Below, piece by piece: positions 1 to 4,296 of a DNA stretch of 6,965 nucleotides. The DNA is from an uncultured Clostridia bacterium. Lineage in GTDB: Bacteria; Bacillota; Clostridia; Oscillospirales; Ruminococcaceae. The stretch lies in contig CAMNDR010000049.1 in the NCBI GenBank assembly GCA_946535685.1, positions 1 to 6,965 on the forward strand, in the 5' to 3' direction. Numbering within the stretch: position 1 is the first letter of the stretch; every line of letters starts with the position of its first letter. The notes beneath the pieces were generated by a model. The model did not search any database. It worked only from the letters and a program-made list of their open reading frames with translations, and was not told the DNA's origin. The translations under genes and the position numbers were made by a program.

Positions 1-2
1 GC

Positions 3-230
3 CTGATCCGATCCCGCAAAAAGCTCGACGAGACGATGGAGCGCCGCATTGCCGGCATCATCCGGCTCGCTGCCAAGGAGCACCCCGACATCCTGATCCT
101 CGGTGCCTACGGCTGCGGGCAGTTCGGCAACAAGCGGGCGGACGTCTACCCCATGTTTGAACGCGCGATCACGCGCTATCTCCCGGAGGACATCGAAGTG
201 GTCTTCGCGGATCCGCATCCGGCGCCATGA
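3..230 (+). CDS. TIGR02452 / microbial PARG-like protein, C-terminal fragment (5' end outside window)
   Basis: The reading frame is open from the window edge and ends at TGA 228-230, giving the last 75 residues of a longer protein. The fragment holds the motif GAYGCGQFGN followed by a conserved F, then VVFAD near the end. This matches the C-terminal part of the TIGR02452/PF10021 family, where LGAWGCGxFxN followed by V.FA is typical. That family is related to poly(ADP-ribose) glycohydrolase and carries a macrodomain-like fold that binds ADP-ribose. The glycine-rich loop seen here would contact the diphosphate. The catalytic GGG...QEE segment lies in the N-terminal part outside the window, so activity cannot be judged. 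The ATG at 36 is internal: family similarity runs through it and upstream codons stay open. The stop overlaps the next start (ATGA, 227-230), which suggests translational coupling. I am fairly sure of the family; the substrate is unknown. Confidence 0.8.
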   Translation: MIRSRKKLDETMERRIAGIIRLAAKEHPDILILGAYGCGQFGNKRADVYPMFERAITRYLPEDIEVVFADPHPAP

Positions 231-607
231 CAAGGACGCTTCTGATCTTCTGTCTGATGACGGTGCTGGCGCATGCCGGTGTGACGTTCCTGCGGTGGCT
301 TCTGGTGAAGCTGGAGCGATCCAGCCACGATGTGCTGTACCTGATGGCCACGGTTCTGGTGACCGGCGGTCTGTTGGTGCTGAAGGCGCCGCCTGTCAAA
401 GAATGGCTTGTGGCACTCATCAAGCCGGTCGCGGCGGAGCTGGGCTTTGCGGCTGTCGTCTATGCGATAGAGTTCGTGCTGGTCACGGCGATGCTGCGGA
501 TGCTGTTCGAGCAGTTTGTGCTGCGAATGACCTACTCCAAAGCGGAGTGGATCCTTTCCTGTGTACTGTTCGGCGGCTGGACGGTACTGACGTTTCTTTT
601 CTGGTGA
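227..607 (+). CDS. Small four-helix membrane protein, paralogue A
   Basis: A 126-residue hydrophobic protein of no family I recognise. Likely membrane segments are residues 4-27, 36-53, about 68-93 and 108-125, so it is probably an integral inner-membrane protein with four helices. Short loops carry K/R residues (LVKLERSSHD near 26-35; RMTYSKAEW at 100-108). The segment RMLFEQFVL at 91-99 recurs in the next gene at the same residue numbers, so the two are tandem paralogues. The start ATG at 227 overlaps the upstream stop as ATGA, which fixes it better than any Shine-Dalgarno does. It is therefore in one transcript with the PARG-like gene. No catalytic motif, signal peptide or binding site is visible. 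It could be a membrane partner of the upstream enzyme, but that rests only on gene order. Confidence 0.75.
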   Translation: MTRTLLIFCLMTVLAHAGVTFLRWLLVKLERSSHDVLYLMATVLVTGGLLVLKAPPVKEWLVALIKPVAAELGFAAVVYAIEFVLVTAMLRMLFEQFVLRMTYSKAEWILSCVLFGGWTVLTFLFW

Positions 608-612
608 AAGCT

Positions 613-1005
613 ATGAATCCATTTGTGATAATTGCCTGTATCGTAATTGTGCTGCTGCATGCGGCTGTTGTGTGCATCCGTTACCGGAGGAACAAGCTGC
701 AAAAAAAGCGCAGCAACGTGGCTGCCTATCTGCTGTCAGCGCTGGCGCTTCTTGCCGTCATTGTGATGAACATTCCCTCTGTGGAGGAGCGCATGGCACT
801 CTGGATCGCCCCAAAGATGATCGCGCTGGGCGCAGCATCGTTCCTGTTTCTGCTGGCGTTTCTCATGGCGACATCGCTTGTGCGCATGCTGATCGAGCAG
901 TTTGTACTGCATGTACCGTATAAAAAGCTGGATTGGTTAGAGGTCATTCTGATCAATGTGGCAGTGGCCGGCTTTCTGATCGTACATTGTTTGAAAAGCC
1001 ATTAA
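613..1005 (+). CDS. Small four-helix membrane protein, paralogue B
   Basis: A 130-residue hydrophobic protein with likely membrane segments at residues 3-22, 36-53, about 66-92 and 107-125. A basic loop (RYRRNKLQKKR, 23-33) between helices 1 and 2 suggests a cytoplasmic loop by the positive-inside rule. Residues 91-108 align without gaps to the same positions of the preceding gene, with 11 of 18 identical (R, M, L, E, Q, F, V, L, Y, K, W). I chose ATG 613 because GGTGA at 603-607 lies five bases upstream as a plausible ribosome site. GTG 604, which overlaps the upstream stop as GTGA, is a three-codon-longer alternative. It is the last gene of the short operon; no clear intrinsic terminator follows. 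Its function is unknown, and I know no named family with this signature. Confidence 0.75.
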   Translation: MNPFVIIACIVIVLLHAAVVCIRYRRNKLQKKRSNVAAYLLSALALLAVIVMNIPSVEERMALWIAPKMIALGAASFLFLLAFLMATSLVRMLIEQFVLHVPYKKLDWLEVILINVAVAGFLIVHCLKSH

Positions 1006-1163
1006 ACCTGCTTCACCCCGTTGTACTGCGCAGAAGATACTGTAAAATACCGTCCTTTCCTTTTTTGGTCGGCTGTGGTATCCTATTGTGCGAAAACCAA
1101 TTTACGATCCAACCCTTTGTGGTTGCTTGCTGGTTTGTTCCTTACAAAGAAAAGAGGACGTTT
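1006..1163 (+). promoter_or_regulatory. Intergenic region with weak promoter candidate for the 1164 gene
   Basis: The only promoter-like pair I see is TTGTAC at 1021-1026 and TAAAAT at 1043-1048, with a 16-base spacer. The -10 matches the consensus at five of six positions; the -35 matches at three. A second -10-like TATCCT with TG one base upstream lies at 1079-1084 but has no good -35. GAGG at 1154-1157, six bases before ATG 1164, is the ribosome site. No intrinsic terminator for the preceding operon is obvious, so read-through is also possible. Confidence 0.3.
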
Positions 1164-1706
1164 ATGGTAAAAGTATTGAAATCGAGTTTTTCAATGGACA
1201 TGTATAACTACGATTATGACTTGTATGAAATTTTTGTATCCGTAACGCTTCGGAATGAGGGCCCCAAAACAATCAAAGCTGTCCGGTTTGATCACGTTGT
1301 AAAGATACACAGCCAAAATTCGTATGGTTCCACCACAGCGCTATTGAGTGGCATCACAGAGATCGCAAATGAAACGATAGGACCTTCGCAGGAAAAAAGT
1401 TTTTGCTTAGCACTCAATAATAATTCTAATTATAGTTGCAGTTGGGCTCCGCATTGTTTCGCTGCCCCCTTTGATGCCTATTTAAACCATATCACCCTTT
1501 TCTATACTGATGGGTCGGAAGAAACGATCTCCGTGCCCGAGCCCTCCAAGCCCCTTACAGAGGCAGAAAAAAAGCGCATGAAGCAGGAAAGAAGATATGA
1601 GATCATTGATCGCATTATACTGGTGTTCAGATTTTTGTTTTTTGCGCTTCTTTCCGTTCCGGTTATTTTGATAGTCATTGAAATTATCAAGAAGTTCCTG
1701 GAATAA
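1164..1706 (+). CDS. Hypothetical tail-anchored protein, AT-rich
   Basis: A 180-residue protein I do not recognise. ATG 1164 is chosen because GAGG sits six bases upstream and the frame before it has no start with a ribosome site. Residues 1-125 look soluble and rich in beta strands: YEIFVSVTLRNEG (21-33) followed by KAVRFDHVVKI, and later HITLFYTDGSEETISV (109-124). That alternation, with an 'N-G-x-K-x-I' turn and a final 'Y-x-D-G' strand, resembles Ig-like or FxLYD-type sandwich domains, but this is a shape impression only. Residues 130-150 form a charged K/E/R linker, then 151-174 form one membrane helix with IIKKFLE at the end. With no N-terminal signal, the N-terminal domain is probably cytoplasmic. 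Two of its rows (1201-1260, 1381-1440) have 35% and 32% G+C, against 60% in a row of icd (2161-2220). The stop is TAA. Transfer from elsewhere is plausible. Confidence 0.7.
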   Translation: MVKVLKSSFSMDMYNYDYDLYEIFVSVTLRNEGPKTIKAVRFDHVVKIHSQNSYGSTTALLSGITEIANETIGPSQEKSFCLALNNNSNYSCSWAPHCFAAPFDAYLNHITLFYTDGSEETISVPEPSKPLTEAEKKRMKQERRYEIIDRIILVFRFLFFALLSVPVILIVIEIIKKFLE

Positions 1707-1773
1707 TTCTCATGCCGGGTCACTATGCAGTTTTCCTGCGTTTCATTGAAAGACTTTACATCACCTGTTTTCC

Positions 1774-1863
1774 CCCGCTTTTTCAAAAAGCGGGCGGGGT
1801 GCAGGGGCAGCGCCCCGCTGGGGGCAAGGGGGCAAAGCCCCCTGAGCGTCCGCCTGCGGACGC
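1774..1863. repeat. Hairpin-chain repeat element, copy A (upstream of icd)
   Basis: Four perfect hairpins follow each other with hardly any spacing. First, CCCGCTTTTT (1774-1783) pairs with AAAAAGCGGG (1785-1794). Second, GGGGC (1804-1808) pairs with GCCCC (1812-1816). Third, GGGGGC (1828-1833) pairs with GCCCCC (1837-1842). Fourth, GCGTCCGC (1846-1853) pairs with GCGGACGC (1856-1863). No T-run follows the last stem, so it is not a standard plus-strand terminator. A diverged copy lies in opposite orientation at 3833-3963. This looks like a REP/MITE-type intergenic repeat. It also lies just before the icd ribosome site and may be part of the icd leader. The reading frames across it are not credible genes. 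Confidence 0.75.
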
Positions 1864-1892
1864 CGAACATACCCCCATACACCAATATTTTT

Positions 1893-1900
1893 AAGGAGGA
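1893..1900 (+). promoter_or_regulatory. Strong Shine-Dalgarno of icd
   Basis: AAGGAGGA matches the 3' end of 16S rRNA almost fully and sits seven bases before ATG 1908. It decides the icd start over the longer frame that begins at 1725, whose extra 61 codons are translated from the hairpin repeat. I see no convincing sigma-70 promoter between 1707 and 1892. Confidence 0.9.
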
Positions 1901-1907
1901 AATACCC

Positions 1908-3122
1908 ATGGACAAAATCAAAATGACTACCCCGCTCGTCGAGATGGACGGCGACGAGATGACCCGGATCCTGTGGCAGTGGATCAAGGACATCCTCATC
2001 AACCCCTATGTAGACCTGAATACCGAATACTATGACCTCGGTCTGGAGAACCGGGAAAAGACCAAGGATCAGGTGACCTTCGATTCCGCCGAGGCGACCA
2101 AGAAATACGGCGTGGCCGTCAAGTGCGCCACCATCACGCCGAATGCTGCCCGTATGCCGGAGTACAACCTCACCCAGATGTGGAAGTCCCCGAACGGCAC
2201 CATCCGTGCGATCCTGGACGGCACAGTCTTCCGCACGCCCATCCTCGTCAAGGGCATCACGCCCTATATCCCGACCTGGACAAAGCCCATCACCATCGCC
2301 CGTCATGCCTATGGCGATGTCTATAAAAACACCGAAATGCAGATCAAGGGCGGCGGCAAGGCAGAGCTTGTCTACACCGATAAGGACGGCAACGAGACCC
2401 GCCAGCTCATCTATGATTTCGGCACCGAGGACGGCGTGATCCAGGGTCTGCATAACCGTGACGAGTCCATTGCAGGCTTTGCACGGGCATGCTTCAACTA
2501 TGCGCTGGATATCAAGCAGGATATCTGGTTCGCATCCAAGGACACCATCTCCAAGCAGTATGACCACCGCTTCAAGGATATTTTCGCTGAGATCTTCGAG
2601 AACGAGTACAAGGAGAAGTTCGAGGCGGCAGGCATCGAGTATTTCTACACCCTCATCGACGATGCGGTTGCCCGTGTCATCCGCTCCAACGGCGGTTTCA
2701 TCTGGGCATGCAAGAACTATGACGGCGATGTCATGAGCGATATGGTCTCCACCGCTTATGGCTCTCTGGCGATGATGACCTCCGTGCTCGTATCCCCGAC
2801 CGGCGTGTATGAGTATGAGGCGGCACACGGCACAGTACAGCGCCATTATTATAAGCATCTCAAGGGCGAGGAGACCTCCACCAACTCCGTTGCGACCATC
2901 TTTGCATGGAGCGGCGCACTGCGCAAGCGCGGCGAGCTGGACAATATCCCCGCACTGGTCGATTATGCAAACAAGCTCGAACAGGCGACCATCCAGACGA
3001 TCGAGGACGGCGTGATGACCGGCGATCTCTATCTGCTGTCGAGCCTGGAGAACAAGCGCAAGGTCAACTCCCGTGAATTCCTGGAGGAGATCAACCAGAG
3101 ACTGACTGCACTGATGAAGTGA
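1908..3122 (+). CDS. icd: NADP-dependent isocitrate dehydrogenase, eukaryote-like dimeric type
   Basis: Catalyses oxidative decarboxylation of isocitrate to 2-oxoglutarate with NADP+ in the cytoplasm, supplying glutamate precursor and NADPH. The 404-residue protein is full length for the homodimeric class shared with mitochondrial and cytosolic IDH, not the E. coli-type Icd. Substrate-binding residues are visible: the KSPNGTIR loop (S94, N96, R100), FRTP (R109) and ARHAYGDVY (R132, Y139). These fall at the same numbers as the human IDH1 residues. Catalytic K211 (in [10 protein letters not shown]), LIDD (D251, D252) and YDGDVMSD (D274, D278) for the metal are also present. HGTVQRHY (307-314) with R312/H313 and TSTN (323-326) indicate preference for NADP over NAD. 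Rex follows after nine bases, so the two form an operon. Nothing appears broken. The function is certain; the in vivo direction (oxidation or reductive carboxylation) is not shown by sequence. Confidence 0.97.
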   Translation: MDKIKMTTPLVEMDGDEMTRILWQWIKDILINPYVDLNTEYYDLGLENREKTKDQVTFDSAEATKKYGVAVKCATITPNAARMPEYNLTQMWKSPNGTIRAILDGTVFRTPILVKGITPYIPTWTKPITIARHAYGDVYKNTEMQIKGGGKAELVYTDKDGNETRQLIYDFGTEDGVIQGLHNRDESIAGFARACFNYALDIKQDIWFASKDTISKQYDHRFKDIFAEIFENEYKEKFEAAGIEYFYTLIDDAVARVIRSNGGFIWACKNYDGDVMSDMVSTAYGSLAMMTSVLVSPTGVYEYEAAHGTVQRHYYKHLKGEETSTNSVATIFAWSGALRKRGELDNIPALVDYANKLEQATIQTIEDGVMTGDLYLLSSLENKRKVNSREFLEEINQRLTALMK

Positions 3123-3131
3123 GGCGATCGC

Positions 3132-3761
3132 ATGTCCAAAGAGGTGATCTCAACACCGGTGATCCGCCGGCTGCCCCGTTACTATCGCTTTTTGGGCGAG
3201 CTGGAGCGGGAACAGGTCGAGCGTATCTCCTCCCGTGAGCTTGCGCAGCGGATGGGGCTGTCTGCCTCGCAGATCCGGCAGGATTTCAATTGCTTCGGCG
3301 GCTTCGGCCAGCAGGGCTATGGCTACCATGTCAAGGCACTGCGGGAGGTCATCGGAGAGATCCTTGGTGTCAGCGGCCGCACGCCTATGATCCTGATCGG
3401 TGCCGGAAATCTCGGCAAGGCGATTGCTGCGCATGTGGATTTTCATAAGCGCGGCTGTGAGCTGATCGGGATCTTTGACAGCAATCCGCTGCTTGCCGGC
3501 ACTATGACTGCATCGCTCCCGATCATGCCGATGGAGACGCTCGACAGCTTTTGTCAGCAGCATAAACCGCAGGCTGCCGTGCTCTGCATCCCCAAGGATG
3601 CCGCCCAGCAGCTTGCAGAAAAGCTCGTTTCGCTCGGACTGATCGGGTTCTGGAATTTCAGCCATTTCGATCTGCGGATCAGCAATCCGGATATTATTGT
3701 GGAAAATGTCCATCTCGGTGACAGCCTGATGACGCTGGCGTATTGCCTGCATGATAAGTAG
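3132..3761 (+). CDS. rex: Redox-sensing transcriptional repressor Rex
   Basis: A cytoplasmic homodimeric repressor that binds DNA when NADH/NAD+ is low and releases it on NADH binding, controlling fermentation and respiration genes. The 209-residue length is normal for the family. Residues 1-75 form the winged-helix DNA-binding domain (PF06971): STPVIRRLPRYYRFL at the start, then the recognition segment SASQIRQDFNCFGGFGQQGYGY (44-65, here without the usual L or S variants). Residues 85 on form a Rossmann NADH-binding domain with IGAGNLGKAI (GAGNLG at 90-95) and D116 in IFDSNP, at the end of the second strand, for the adenosine ribose. The C-terminal helix VENVHLGDSLMTLAYCL (190-206) is the domain-swapped dimer helix. 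GAGG at 3121-3124, overlapping the icd stop, is the ribosome site. Rex often regulates its own operon, but I found no clear TTGTTAA/TTAACAA palindrome upstream of icd. Confidence 0.96.
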   Translation: MSKEVISTPVIRRLPRYYRFLGELEREQVERISSRELAQRMGLSASQIRQDFNCFGGFGQQGYGYHVKALREVIGEILGVSGRTPMILIGAGNLGKAIAAHVDFHKRGCELIGIFDSNPLLAGTMTASLPIMPMETLDSFCQQHKPQAAVLCIPKDAAQQLAEKLVSLGLIGFWNFSHFDLRISNPDIIVENVHLGDSLMTLAYCLHDK

Positions 3762-3787
3762 GCTGCGCCTTGAATAGGATCGGATCA

Positions 3788-3830
3788 CGCCCCTGTGTGG
3801 AGAAAGACACACGGGGGCGGGGTTTTTTTT
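3788..3830 (+). terminator. Intrinsic terminator of the icd-rex operon
   Basis: A 12-bp stem (3788-3799 with 3808-3819, one G-T wobble) closes an eight-base loop. After GGG it is followed by eight T residues (3823-3830). It lies 27 bases after the rex stop, an arrangement typical of Rho-independent termination. Confidence 0.92.
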
Positions 3831-3832
3831 AT

Positions 3833-3963
3833 GGGGGCTTGCAGCCCCCGGCGCTATGCATTTTAAGAGGCTGCACCCCTTAACCCCTGCCCAGAGGGTG
3901 CCCTCGCCGGCACCCTCTGGACTCCCCGGCGGCAGGGTTGCACCCTGCACCTGCTTTTGGTGC
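3833..3963. repeat. Hairpin-chain repeat element, copy B (inverted relative to copy A)
   Basis: A chain of hairpins starts three bases after the rex terminator: GGGGGCT/AGCCCCC (3833-3849), an imperfect AAGAGGC stem (3865-3881), a perfect 12-bp stem 3891-3902 with 3909-3920, GCAGGGT/ACCCTGC (3932-3948) and GCACC/GGTGC (3947-3963). Read on the minus strand from 3960, it gives CAAAAGC, GGTGCAGGG, a CCC-rich arm and GGGG in the same order as copy A read on the plus strand from 1784. The copies are diverged but clearly of one family. Their positions on either side of icd-rex, in opposite orientation, are notable. No protein-coding potential is credible here. Confidence 0.7.
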
Positions 3964-4074
3964 AGTTGGGAATTGCAACGCATGCTGCCGCTTCGACCGC
4001 TCCTTGCGGAGCGGCGGCGGAGTACCTGGTTCATGGTGCGGTTCGGGGCATAGGCAGCCTACGGGCAGAAACGG

Positions 4075-4102
4075 TTTGTCGCATCGCTGCGCTCGCTCCG
4101 CA
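4075..4102 (+). repeat. 28-bp repeat, inner copy of inverted pair flanking the ATPase gene
   Basis: All 28 bases, starting TTTGTCGCATCG and ending CTCCGCA, are found as the exact reverse complement at 6938-6965. The pair brackets the ATPase gene. The outer copy runs to the window edge, so the true repeat may be longer on that side. Confidence 0.9.
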
Positions 4103-4139
4103 TGGATTTGGCAGCATCGCTTCGCTCGCTGCGGATTTT
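4081..4139 (+). repeat. Imperfect tandem repeat, 33-base period
   Basis: GCATCGCTGCGCTCGCT (from 4081) is repeated as GCATCGCTTCGCTCGCT (from 4114), each followed by a CGC/GCG block and then GGATTT (4104-4109 and 4133-4138). The second unit is a few bases shorter because the CGCAT segment is contracted. This is part of the same GC-rich intergenic element whose first unit recurs at 6938-6965. Confidence 0.75.
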
Positions 4140-4182
4140 CGGTGGAAAAGTGAATAGACTGCACCGTCCAGTGAAACCCCTG

Positions 4183-4210
4183 AAAACTAAACAGGAGCAG
4201 CTTTAGCTGC
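4183..4210 (-). terminator. Possible terminator of the ATPase gene
   Basis: On the minus strand GCAGCT-AA-AGCTGC (4210-4197) is followed by TCCTGTTTAGTTTT (4196-4183), a broken T-rich tract. It lies about 76 bases after the ATPase stop. The stem is short and the tract imperfect, so termination would be weak; the hairpin at 4231-4259 could also take part. Confidence 0.35.
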
Positions 4211-4263
4211 GATGTGCTGACATGCCCAGCAATGCGGCTTTGCGTAGCATTGCCGCATTACGG

Positions 4264-4296
4264 TCATCGAAGCAGCGCACCATAATCATCGAAGCA
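4264..4296. repeat. 11-base direct repeat spanning the ATPase stop codon
   Basis: TCATCGAAGCA occurs at 4264-4274 and again at 4286-4296, 22 bases apart. The second copy includes the stop codon (TCA on plus, TGA on minus) and the last codons of the ATPase. The duplication therefore extends the gene's 3' end into the intergenic region. Confidence 0.8.

Larger units (their letters stand above)
3964..4285. other. Gene-free convergent intergenic region rich in repeats
   Basis: No credible gene is present: the short open frames are Arg/Pro/Cys-rich, overlap on both strands and consist of repeat sequence. The stretch contains a perfect hairpin CCGCTCC-TTGC-GGAGCGG (3997-4014), a tandem GC-rich repeat (4081-4139), a hairpin AATGCGGC/GCCGCATT (4231-4238 with 4252-4259) with nested alternative pairings, and an 11-base direct repeat next to the ATPase stop. 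It separates the convergent rex and ATPase genes. Confidence 0.7.

Noticed and set aside
933..1163. Upstream extension of the AT-rich gene overlapping paralogue B
   Set aside because: It would overlap the preceding gene's conserved 3' end, has no ribosome site at its start, and the residues are unlike a protein domain. GAGG before ATG 1164 fits better.
1774..1863. Riboswitch upstream of icd
   Set aside because: The stems are simple adjacent perfect hairpins without a recognisable aptamer core, and a diverged copy exists elsewhere, which points to a repeat element.
1725..1907. 61-codon N-terminal extension of icd
   Set aside because: The extra residues are translated hairpin repeat, and a strong AAGGAGGA sits seven bases before ATG 1908, where family similarity begins.
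1707..1907. Rex operator upstream of icd
   Set aside because: No TTGTTAA-like or TTGTGA-like half-site with a matching inverted partner was found by eye.
1761..2858. Minus-strand open frame of 365 codons across icd
   Set aside because: Antisense to the clearly functional icd. The translation shows no motif and runs into the hairpin repeat.
3833..4139. CRISPR array
   Set aside because: The repeats are hairpin chains and a two-unit imperfect tandem, without regular repeat-spacer structure or cas genes.
3856..4164. Several overlapping small open frames downstream of rex
   Set aside because: They lie on both strands within hairpin repeats, have Arg/Cys/Pro-rich translations and lack ribosome sites.
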